The notes under the pieces are model-generated. The model saw only the letters and a program-made list of their open reading frames with translations, made no database searches and was not told the origin of the DNA. Of a stretch of DNA of 10,097 bases, positions 1-6,178 are shown piece after piece. Each line of letters begins with the position of its first letter. Position 1 is the stretch's first letter. Origin of the DNA: Actinomycetota bacterium (GTDB lineage: Bacteria > Actinomycetota > Thermoleophilia > Gaiellales > F1-60-MAGs149); NCBI GenBank assembly GCA_947481755.1, contig CANKHS010000037.1:1-10097 (forward strand). The letters are read 5' to 3'. Position numbers and translations under genes: made by a program.

Positions 1-985
1 CAACGACGAACTCGACGGCGCCCGTTGAGAGCTGCTTCACACCAAGAGTGACCTGCGTTCCAGGGGGCGCGTGGCGAGCCGCATTCTCGGCAAGATTCCC
101 CACAGCGCGGGCGACACGAGGATCTACACAACCGACTGCATCGGACACCTGCACGAGATCAATCGGTTGAGATGCCGTCTCGTTCGTTCGCAGCCGATTG
201 ACCACGTCGAGCAAGAGTTGGTCGGCCGCAATTCCTGTTGCCTCACCCGACACAGTCGTGTGTGTGTCTCGACACAACTCCAAAACCTCGTCGGCAATTG
301 CCGCCATGCGATCACACTCGCGTTGGATCAGACTGCGCGCTCGCGCCTTCTCGGTGCTGTTCGATGACCGTTCGAGACGATCGCTGGCCAAGCAGATCCC
401 CGTCAACGGACTGCGTAAGTCGTGAGCCACGATGCCAACCAATTCTGCTTGCGCCTGCGCCTGCTCAATTCGCATCAATCGCAGCGCGTCAACGGCTCGA
501 GTGACATGTTCGATCGACGTCGGTCGCGACGTTCGTGCCCAAATTGCACGATCGCCACCGAGCTCGCAAATCGTGCGGCAGACGCGCTCAAGGTCACGCG
601 TGCGCGCAAGCCCGCTCCACAGCGCCCAGCCCGCGCCGGCCAAAGCCCCGGTGCCAAGCACCAAAAGGAGTCCGCGCCACAGGTGCCACGCTAGTGCTTG
701 ATTTTCGCGCGTCGACACGTACACGAACCGACCGTCACCAACCGGAGCACTCCCGACCGCGGCTCCGTGTGATTGTCGTCGCCGTACGACGTCCGCATTC
801 GTCGAAGGCATTCCACCGCGCTGAATGACCTGAGCCACCAGCCGAGCTTCGATCGCAGCTGCCGTTGCGGCAGCTCGCTCTGACTCTCGTGTGGCCGGCT
901 CAATCACGAAGGTATTGAGCGCGACCGCCAGCGTCGCGGCGATTGCCACGGTCGCGACAGCGACGCGAACCCAGAGACGGGTCAT
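1..985 (-). CDS. Sensor histidine kinase, C-terminus cut by the window edge
   Basis: Membrane sensor kinase expected to autophosphorylate a histidine and pass the phosphate to the response regulator encoded just upstream. I see 328 residues. A first membrane helix lies at about 4-27, a short outside loop at 28-100, and a second helix at 102-124. The H box is VAHDLRSPLTG with the phospho-acceptor His188, and the N box is NLAENAARHAPPG with Asn301. The G1, F and G2 boxes lie beyond base 1, so the gene is open at its 3' end only because of the edge. The linker between helix 2 and the H box lacks the usual HAMP proline and DE motif, so HAMP is absent or very divergent. The ATG sits in an ATGA overlap with the regulator stop, which implies translational coupling. 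The signal sensed cannot be read from the sequence. Assignment as a HisKA-type kinase is firm. Confidence 0.93.
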   Translation of the reverse strand, partial: MTRLWVRVAVATVAIAATLAVALNTFVIEPATRESERAAATAAAIEARLVAQVIQRGGMPSTNADVVRRRQSHGAAVGSAPVGDGRFVYVSTRENQALAWHLWRGLLLVLGTGALAGAGWALWSGLARTRDLERVCRTICELGGDRAIWARTSRPTSIEHVTRAVDALRLMRIEQAQAQAELVGIVAHDLRSPLTGICLASDRLERSSNSTEKARARSLIQRECDRMAAIADEVLELCRDTHTTVSGEATGIAADQLLLDVVNRLRTNETASQPIDLVQVSDAVGCVDPRVARAVGNLAENAARHAPPGTQVTLGVKQLSTGAVEFVV

Positions 986-1671
986 TGCAACACCGTCCGC
1001 AGGGAGTAGCCGACGCTCCAGTTGTTGATGACCCAGGGACCATCGGAGGCAGCCGTCAGTCGGCGACGCAGACGAGAGGCATGCGAATCGAGTGTCCGGG
1101 TTCCGCAGTTGCGATACCCCCAAATGCGCTCCATTAGGTCCTCTTTCATGTGGACTTTGTTCGGATCACGAGCGAGCACTGCCAGCAGCTCGTACTCCTT
1201 TCCCGGCAGGTGAATCAGAGCGCCGTCGAGCGTGACCGCACGGGCCGCGAGATCCATGGTCAGCGACCCAACAGTCAGAACGGAGGCCACGCGACCATTT
1301 AGACGCGACTCCAGCGACGCTGCTCGCAGGAGTAGTTCGGGATAACTGAATGGCTTGACGATGTAGTCGTCCACACCACGCTCGAACGCTCGTATCCGAT
1401 CTTGTTCAGTCCCACGCCCACTGACAACGATGACGCCAATGTCCGAGGAACCGGCTTCGCCCGAGCGCACCATTCGCACCACGTCGAGCCCCGAGCCATC
1501 GGGCAACGCCACGTCAATCAGGGCAATGTCTGGGCGTGCACGACGAAGCGTGACCAGCGCATCCGAGGCCGTGCCAACCACAGTCACTGCGTGGCCGTCC
1601 TGACGCAAGTTGTCTACGAGGAATTCCGAGATCGTCTCGTCATCCTCAACTACAAGCAGGCTTGCACACAT
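982..1671 (-). CDS. OmpR/PhoB-type response regulator
   Basis: DNA-binding response regulator of 229 aa, partner of the kinase that overlaps its stop codon. The receiver domain is at about 3-117: acidic pocket Glu9-Asp10-Asp11, phospho-acceptor Asp53 (ALIDVALPDGSG), switch Ser84, Tyr103, and Lys106 in VKPF. A winged-helix domain fills about 130-229, with the family pattern LPGKEYELLAVLARDPNKV and a C-terminal wing ending WSVGYSL. An ATG 105 bases upstream is open in frame but adds 35 residues with no receiver similarity. I chose the internal ATG at 1671 because it puts the receiver at the N-terminus and has an AAAGGAG Shine-Dalgarno 8 nt away. Its first 26 bases overlap the end of the DUF192 gene, so the three genes are probably one transcript. 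The regulon is unknown. Confidence 0.96.
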   Translation of the reverse strand: MCASLLVVEDDETISEFLVDNLRQDGHAVTVVGTASDALVTLRRARPDIALIDVALPDGSGLDVVRMVRSGEAGSSDIGVIVVSGRGTEQDRIRAFERGVDDYIVKPFSYPELLLRAASLESRLNGRVASVLTVGSLTMDLAARAVTLDGALIHLPGKEYELLAVLARDPNKVHMKEDLMERIWGYRNCGTRTLDSHASRLRRRLTAASDGPWVINNWSVGYSLRTVLQ

Positions 1672-2230
1672 TTCCGTATCTCCTTTGGGTAGATCCACGA
1701 GTCGCCGGCGGTAGTACCTCGGGTACCTGTGGTGCCTCTCGCTGAGGCCAGGGCGGCACCGTAGGCACGTCATCAAGCGCCGCGCAAGGCGCTCGCAGGC
1801 AATGGTGAGACAGGTCGCGGATTTTGCCCTCCGTGCGTGGAGATTGCAGCTCTGCGTGTCCCCCTAAAGTCTCAAATGGCCGTTCAGCGAGTGCCAGACG
1901 CCGGCCCGGATAGAGGCCGAGACAACCGGCCTGTCCCGCGGCAAGTTCGAGTTGCACGACGCCTCTCCACGCCCAGAGCAGGCGACTCGGCGGCACCTGC
2001 GCCGCGACCGCCCGGACCTGCAATCTGCGGGACAGGAACACGATGTCGATCGAACACCGCATCCCAAAGGTGTGGATACAGCCGAGCGGATCACGCAATA
2101 GGAGACCCTCACCAGGCTCGACCGATGTGCGACCAATCAGGCCTCGCATCGCGCGCAAACTAAACATGTCGGCCGTCAGAACGGACGGCACCACCACCAG
2201 GCCCGAGTCGGAGTCGCGGAGTTCAACCAT
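1646..2230 (-). CDS. DUF192 (COG1430) family protein with an unusual C-terminal tail
   Basis: Residues 1-112 match the DUF192 family. There is a degenerate opening strand (VVVPSVLTADMFSLRAMRGLIGR), the hallmark block IHTFGMRCSIDIVFL at 52-66, and the closing block VVQLELAAGQAGCLGLYPGRRL at 91-112. Family members are small (about 110-150 aa) beta-rich proteins of uncertain function, often exported. No signal peptide is visible here. I start at the ATG at 2230 because the domain begins there; the same frame is open to an ATG at 2326, which would add 32 residues without visible similarity and overlap the divergent gene. Residues 113-194 (bases 1646-1894) are Pro/Arg/Ala-rich with no recognisable fold, run 26 bp into the response regulator gene and contain that gene's Shine-Dalgarno. 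The tail may be real or may reflect a frameshift near the five-base C run at 1860-1864 (G run on the coding strand). No SD precedes the start. Confidence 0.8.
   Translation of the reverse strand: MVELRDSDSGLVVVPSVLTADMFSLRAMRGLIGRTSVEPGEGLLLRDPLGCIHTFGMRCSIDIVFLSRRLQVRAVAAQVPPSRLLWAWRGVVQLELAAGQAGCLGLYPGRRLALAERPFETLGGHAELQSPRTEGKIRDLSHHCLRAPCAALDDVPTVPPWPQREAPQVPEVLPPATRGSTQRRYGNVCKPACS
1680..1686 (-). promoter_or_regulatory. Ribosome binding site that fixes the response regulator start
   Basis: AAAGGAG on the minus strand lies 8 nt before the ATG at 1671. It selects this ATG over the in-frame ATG at 1776. It falls inside the tail of the DUF192 reading frame, so ribosomes finishing that gene would pass over it. 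Confidence 0.8.
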
Positions 2231-2350
2231 GCCGCCACGGTTGCGAACCTCACAGCGCTGCGGACGCGTGCCGAACGCGAAGATCACCCCACGTTCCACG
2301 CAGGTCGCCCCGCAGTGCGCGCGCATTCAAATCAACTGTCGCCGCTTCGC

Positions 2351-2365
2351 TACGCTCCGCACGTG
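2351..2365 (+). promoter_or_regulatory. Candidate leaderless promoter -10 (TACGCT) with GTG start
   Basis: TACGCT at 2351-2356 fits the TAnnnT -10 pattern and stands 6 nt before the GTG at 2363, the spacing expected when transcription starts at the initiation codon. No convincing -35 element is seen. The divergent DUF192 promoter should also lie in 2231-2362, but I cannot place it with confidence. Confidence 0.25.
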
Positions 2366-2803
2366 GACTGTGAGAACTTTCACTCCGGCGACGACGTCGT
2401 GTTGGCCTTCCTTGACTGTACATACTCGTTTGCACGTGCCGACTTCGAGCAGCGCGTGCTGCGCGCCGCAGTCGAACTTGAGCTGGCAGAACGCCCCCTG
2501 AAACGGTCCGTACGCGCCGATCTGCTGACAGCGGTCATCGAAGGTGAACTCGCTGAACCTCGTTCCGAGGTCGGAGAACACTTGGTCCATCTCTGCGAGC
2601 GCGATGGCGAAGATCCCATCTACTGGCTGCGCAAACTCGTCTTCCGCTCGGCCTGGCTCGACCATCGAATCAAGCATGGACTCGTCGACGTCCAATTCGA
2701 TGACGCAGCCGGCGCCTTCCGGATTGAGCCGGGGCGCTACCCTCTACCAGGAGCGGGCCATCCTTCGTTCGCCGCACTCACCGTTCCAGAGGATCGCGCA
2801 TGA
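2363..2803 (+). CDS. Hypothetical protein, coupled to the downstream coiled-coil gene
   Basis: I do not recognise the family. With a GTG start at 2363 the product is 146 aa; the frame is also open from a GTG at 2315 (162 aa), and neither has a Shine-Dalgarno. The protein is soluble and acidic, with no signal peptide or membrane helix. It is mostly charged amphipathic helix in the first two thirds (for example ADFEQRVLRAAVELELAER), then a conserved-looking segment DPIYWLRKLVFRSAWLDHR and a short strand-rich end. It is preferred over the antisense frame because it ends in an ATGA overlap with a gene that has a good SD, and because its composition resembles a real protein. The 2363 start has a TACGCT hexamer 6 nt upstream, fitting a leaderless transcript. 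Divergent from DUF192. Function unknown. Confidence 0.7.
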   Translation: MDCENFHSGDDVVLAFLDCTYSFARADFEQRVLRAAVELELAERPLKRSVRADLLTAVIEGELAEPRSEVGEHLVHLCERDGEDPIYWLRKLVFRSAWLDHRIKHGLVDVQFDDAAGAFRIEPGRYPLPGAGHPSFAALTVPEDRA

Positions 2804-3243
2804 CCGACGACACCCCACACAACGAACCTGACCTGACAGCAGAGATTGATGAGGTCAAGGAGATCGCTGCTGATCTACGGGCGGTCTTGCCAACGCGGAT
2901 CGAAGCTGCGGTCGCGCGCGCACTCGATGCGCACGAGGGCACGGGCGTTGACCATCGCGTCGCCGAGTTGCACGCCCTCGCGATCGATACGGCGCAACGC
3001 ACTCGCGCCCTCGCCGCCGACGTGCGCGCGGAGCGCGTCGGTCGTGTCGAAGATCTCGAAGTTGTCGTCGACGTCCTTGTCGATGGTCTAGGTGCCGTCC
3101 GCGGTGACGTCGCAAAGCTCGAAGCGCGCTCGCAGCGCATCGAGAAGGAACTCGAGCGCATCACATGGGCGATCGATCGCGTCGGCTCGCAACTCGAACG
3201 CATCGCTGATGCCGACGAGCCTTCGTCGCCACCACACGCGTAG
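2800..3243 (+). CDS. Hypothetical coiled-coil protein
   Basis: A 147-aa soluble, strongly acidic protein of unknown family. After a short disordered start it is almost entirely helical. Residues about 10-60 are Ala/Glu/Arg-rich amphipathic helix (EIDEVKEIAADLRAVLPTRI), and residues about 80-135 show heptad spacing of Leu/Val/Ile (VEDLEVVVDVLVDGLGAV, then KLEARSQRIEKELERI). It ends in a loose SSPPHA tail. No membrane segment, signal peptide or catalytic motif is visible. The ATG overlaps the previous stop (ATGA) and has AGAGGA 6 nt upstream, so the two genes are translated together and probably act together; the long helix suggests a scaffold or oligomerisation partner (inference). The antisense frame over the same bases is Ser/Arg/Thr-rich and is a shadow. 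Confidence 0.78.
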   Translation: MTDDTPHNEPDLTAEIDEVKEIAADLRAVLPTRIEAAVARALDAHEGTGVDHRVAELHALAIDTAQRTRALAADVRAERVGRVEDLEVVVDVLVDGLGAVRGDVAKLEARSQRIEKELERITWAIDRVGSQLERIADADEPSSPPHA

Positions 3244-3282
3244 AGCCTGCCATCGGCCACAGTCGATGCCGAGCTAAGACAC

Positions 3283-3328
3283 AAAAAAGGCCCGGAGCCG
3301 AAACGCCGTAGCGTTCCAACCCCGGGCC
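3283..3328 (-). terminator. Intrinsic terminator of the solute-binding protein gene
   Basis: Read on the minus strand, 16 nt after the TAA of the solute-binding protein gene, GGCCCGG pairs with CCGGGCC around an inner AACGC/GCGTT stem, followed directly by six T residues (A run at 3283-3288 on the plus strand). This is a textbook rho-independent terminator. On the plus strand the hairpin lacks a T run, though it could still slow transcripts from the coiled-coil gene that ends 40 bases earlier. Confidence 0.9.
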
Positions 3329-3344
3329 GATTGCTTCGTGGCTC

Positions 3345-5060
3345 TTAGGCCTGCGATGCGCCTTCGAGGAACGTGAAGCCCATTGCCGTGTTGACCACGC
3401 CCTGGAACTTCTTGTTGTAGACGCAGAGCGTGTTGATCGTGTACGGAATACCGACTGGCGTGTTGGCCAGAAGGTTCTCCTCGATCACGCCCGCCGTCTT
3501 CGTCTGATCGTCAATGCTGACTGCGGCAGACCAGTTGGCGAACGCCGTATCGAACGCCGCGTCGGCGTATTGAGACGAGTTCCAGACGCCACCCGTCGAA
3601 AGGGCCGCGTTGAGGAACACGTCTGGCGTACCTCGATGTCCGTAGTCAACGATGCCGAACGGTGTGGCGCCCGAGCACGGCGGCTTGGCCGGTTCGGCGG
3701 GACACCAATACTTGCCGTAGAAGGTGCCATAATCGGCACCGACGAGCTTGGTGTCAACCCCAGCCTGCTTGAGTCCGTCAGCGACTAGGACGGCGAGGTT
3801 CGGGATCTCCTCACCCTGGATGAAGTCCAGTGTGAGGTTCGTTACGCCTGCGTCGGCCAGCATCTGCTTGGCCTTGGCGATGTCCTGCGTGCGCTGTGGC
3901 GCAGCCGACTCGTTGAAGTACGGGTAGAGACTAAACATGACGTGGTCGTTTGCGACTGCACCATGCCCACCGATCAACTTGGTGACCATCTTCTCACGAT
4001 CAAAAGTGAGGGCGATTGCCTCACGGACCTTCGGGTCGGTGACAGGGCCGTCGTCACAGCGCATCCAGATCTGACGATGCGTGGCTGACTTCAGTTCGAT
4101 GACATTCATATCGGCGTTGTCGAGCAGAACCTGACCAACCGACGATGGGAACTGTGGAATACCATCAGCTTCGCCGGCCTGTACTGCTGCGACCTGCGCG
4201 CCCGTGTCCTGAATAAACGTGAAGGTGAGTCCATCGAGCGGCGTCTTACCACCCCACCAGTCCTCGTTGCGGACAAACGTCGCATTCGACTTAACATCAA
4301 GCTGCGTCAATTTCCAGGGACCAGTACCCAGGTTCTTATTCGCCTCGAGGTTGTCCTTGACGGTCCAACCAGCCGGCGTAATCATCGACTGCGAGTTATC
4401 GGACGAAACCAGGTACGGGAAATGACCATTGGACTTGGCGAGGGTGAAGACCACAGTCAGGTCATCCGGGGCGGCAACTCCGCCCTTGTTGACGATGCCG
4501 TTGAGCGCTGAGTTGCCGGCTTCAATCAGATTGTCGTACGTCGCGACAACATCCTTGGACGTGAACGGCGTGCCGTCTTGCCACTTAACGTTAGGCCGCA
4601 GGGTGAACGTCCATTCGGTCGCGTCGGCCTTCGTCGCCTTCCACTCGGTCGCTAGCTGTGGCACAACCGAGAGATCGGCTGCCGAGCGGACGAGGTACTC
4701 GAAGCACTGGGCGGCGAGGTTGTACGTCGTAAGGTCGATCATCGTGATCGGATTGACACCCTCCGAGCCTGGGATATTCATCGCCCAGTTCATCGTGCCG
4801 CCCGACTTGACTGCCGCCGTCGTGGCACCACCGCCACCACCAATACCAGTATCGGTCGCACCGCCGCCGCCACCACCACTGCTCGCACCACCACAGGCAG
4901 CGACGATTGCGCTCAACGAGGCAAGCGACAGACCAAGCACCGTACCGCGCTGAATGAAATGGCGGCGGTTGATCTTGCCTTGAGCAAACGACTCGACGAG
5001 GTCGAGTTGAAGCGGGTCTGCCTTCGTGCGAAACGGGTCGAGTTCTCGGAAATCCGTCAT
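3345..5060 (-). CDS. Family-5 extracellular solute-binding lipoprotein (peptide/nickel ABC transporter type)
   Basis: Captures a peptide-like or other small ligand outside the membrane for an ABC importer. The product is 571 aa. Residues 30-56 form a twin-arginine, lipoprotein-type signal: NRRHFIQRG, a hydrophobic stretch, then IVAAC with lipidated Cys56. A glycine-rich tether follows (57-88). The SBP_bac_5 domain fills about 95-565, shown by the WTFTLRPNVKWQDGTPFTSK block, TDPKVREAIALTFDREKMV, and a C-terminal region ending VYNKKFQG. Length is typical for DppA/OppA relatives. The start at 5060 has GGGGAGGA 8 nt upstream; the frame stays open to 5231, but the extra residues look like random translation. 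No permease or ATPase gene is in the window, so it is an orphan or its partners lie elsewhere. Ligand cannot be told from sequence. Confidence 0.95.
   Translation of the reverse strand: MTDFRELDPFRTKADPLQLDLVESFAQGKINRRHFIQRGTVLGLSLASLSAIVAACGGASSGGGGGGATDTGIGGGGGATTAAVKSGGTMNWAMNIPGSEGVNPITMIDLTTYNLAAQCFEYLVRSAADLSVVPQLATEWKATKADATEWTFTLRPNVKWQDGTPFTSKDVVATYDNLIEAGNSALNGIVNKGGVAAPDDLTVVFTLAKSNGHFPYLVSSDNSQSMITPAGWTVKDNLEANKNLGTGPWKLTQLDVKSNATFVRNEDWWGGKTPLDGLTFTFIQDTGAQVAAVQAGEADGIPQFPSSVGQVLLDNADMNVIELKSATHRQIWMRCDDGPVTDPKVREAIALTFDREKMVTKLIGGHGAVANDHVMFSLYPYFNESAAPQRTQDIAKAKQMLADAGVTNLTLDFIQGEEIPNLAVLVADGLKQAGVDTKLVGADYGTFYGKYWCPAEPAKPPCSGATPFGIVDYGHRGTPDVFLNAALSTGGVWNSSQYADAAFDTAFANWSAAVSIDDQTKTAGVIEENLLANTPVGIPYTINTLCVYNKKFQGVVNTAMGFTFLEGASQA
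4797..4892 (-). repeat. Low-complexity glycine-rich tether after the lipobox
   Basis: Encodes residues 57-88 of the solute-binding lipoprotein. Two runs of six and five glycines (GGGGGG at 62-67, GGGGG at 74-78) are separated by ATDTGI and built from GGT/GGC codons. Such tethers are common behind lipidated cysteines and hold the binding domain away from the membrane. The near-repetitive codons make the stretch prone to length change. Confidence 0.8.
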
Positions 5061-5068
5061 CGTGTTTG

Positions 5069-5076
5069 TCCTCCCC
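5069..5076 (-). promoter_or_regulatory. Strong ribosome binding site of the solute-binding protein gene
   Basis: GGGGAGGA on the minus strand, 8 nt before the ATG at 5060. It decides the start against the longer in-frame reading from 5231. Confidence 0.85.
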
Positions 5077-5098
5077 GGACAGCTATGCAGGTTGGACG

Positions 5099-5128
5099 AT
5101 CCTAGAGGACGGGAGTCGCCTGTGCCTG
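5099..5128 (-). promoter_or_regulatory. Candidate promoter of the solute-binding protein gene
   Basis: TAGGAT at 5104-5099 on the minus strand would place transcription start near 5092, giving a leader of about 32 nt that includes the strong SD. The matching -35 is poor (CAGGCA at 18-nt spacing), so this is a suggestion. The remaining non-coding stretch to 5347 holds no ORF with family similarity. A GATAAT at about 5143-5148 on the plus strand is a second weak candidate, pointing to the pilin genes. Confidence 0.25.
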
Positions 5129-5347
5129 AAGCGTTTTCGAATGGTGATAATCGTGTGTTCCTGATGACCGTACCAACTCGCCAGTTCCAAGACCATTCGA
5201 GCAGTGATGGGCGCGTCGGAGTCCACGCCAATTTGGTGGCTCAATGTACGCGAGTCGTCCGACTTGATCTGTGCCAGTGCACACATCGCGTTGAATCCGC
5301 GCGTCATCACGCGCCGCCGGGCCCACTCGTCAGCACATGCTGCACGT

Positions 5348-6178
5348 ATGCGAATGAGTACGGGCCAGAGCAGCGTTGAGTATGTCGCATTAATCGGCTG
5401 TGTCGTCGCCTTGGTCGCGCTTGGCGCGGTGATGATTCCGGCCAGTGGTGTTGTTGCCGCCGTCCAGTCCGCGTTCAGTGGGACTGAACCACCCGCGGCA
5501 AGCCCGGCGGCCCTCGCCTTCGTCGACCAGGCTGTGGCTGGTTCGGGACCAACGATCAACGATGCGATTGGTCGCCTCGGCCAAGAGATCGGCCCTGCCG
5601 AGGCGCGCGCACTTGTCCTTGCCCATGTCCTCCGGACCGACGCGCCACTCACACCTACGGGGCGCCTACGACCGCTCGCGGACCCGTCGTGGTCCCTTGC
5701 GCGGGCGGAATTCGACGGCCGTGGCCCGAGCGTTACCAGCGGAGTGTGGTCGCTGGAGACGCCTCGCGCCGCCACCACCATCCGGCTGATTTCCGCCGGC
5801 GATGAGCAGCGTTGGCTGGCCTCACAGTCCCCCACGCTGGCGAGGAGCGCCATCGAGCTCGGCGCCTCGGGCGTCGTGAACCTGATCAGTTCGATCAACC
5901 CCGCAACAGCCGCCGCCGCAATCGTGATCGGTGCAGGTGCGGCCGCTGTCGACTCTGCCACACGTGGCACGCCAGCAGGTAGTCGCGATGGCGACGTGAT
6001 CATCTGCCGTTTCGTTTTCCGTATCAACCAGGCGACAGCGACATGGACTGACCAGCATCCGCTGGAATCGAGTCGACTGCGACTTGACACAAACATCGCC
6101 GCCGTCGACATCTCCGTCGTTCGCGCCGGACACCTGATCGAGCGCGACGTTATGTGGAGCCATGCAACCGCCTGCTGA
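5348..6178 (+). CDS. Large pilin-like protein A with class III (Flp/Tad-type) prepilin leader
   Basis: A 276-aa protein. It begins MRMSTG|QSSVEY followed by a hydrophobic helix to about residue 32. This is the pattern cut by Flp/Tad-type prepilin peptidases: Gly at -1, Gln at +1, Glu at +5, Tyr at +6. A large domain (about 33-276) follows, which no short Flp pilin has. It contains RLISAGDE at 146-153, a second Ala/Ile-rich segment at about 185-202, PAGSRDGDVIICR at 209-221 and a terminal Cys276. Cys220 and Cys276 could form a C-terminal disulphide like the D-region of other pilins (inference). It is a diverged paralogue of the next gene, with which it overlaps by 17 bp. The upstream frame is open to 5204, but I start at 5348 (5354 is possible) because leaders are short and basic. 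No SD; CATGCT stands 6 nt upstream. Exact family not recognised; a minor pilin or pseudopilin is likely. Confidence 0.78.
   Translation: MRMSTGQSSVEYVALIGCVVALVALGAVMIPASGVVAAVQSAFSGTEPPAASPAALAFVDQAVAGSGPTINDAIGRLGQEIGPAEARALVLAHVLRTDAPLTPTGRLRPLADPSWSLARAEFDGRGPSVTSGVWSLETPRAATTIRLISAGDEQRWLASQSPTLARSAIELGASGVVNLISSINPATAAAAIVIGAGAAAVDSATRGTPAGSRDGDVIICRFVFRINQATATWTDQHPLESSRLRLDTNIAAVDISVVRAGHLIERDVMWSHATAC

Noticed and set aside
1731..1760. GGTGCC/GGCACC inverted repeat between the DUF192 core and the regulator
   Set aside because: Only 6 bp with an 18-nt gap and no T run. It is expected by chance at this GC content and is not convincing as a terminator or operator.
2327..2695. 122-aa minus-strand frame ending directly before the longest possible DUF192 start
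   Set aside because: The TGA-ATG adjacency looked like an operon joint. However, the DUF192 domain begins at 2230, and the opposite strand is better supported by its overlap with the coiled-coil gene.
2778..3284. 168-aa minus-strand frame opposite the coiled-coil gene
   Set aside because: Ser/Thr/Arg-rich composition and no SD. The plus strand has coupled genes with a good SD.
4429..4953. 174-aa plus-strand frame with a proline run
   Set aside because: The prolines are the antisense reading of the glycine tether of the solute-binding protein.
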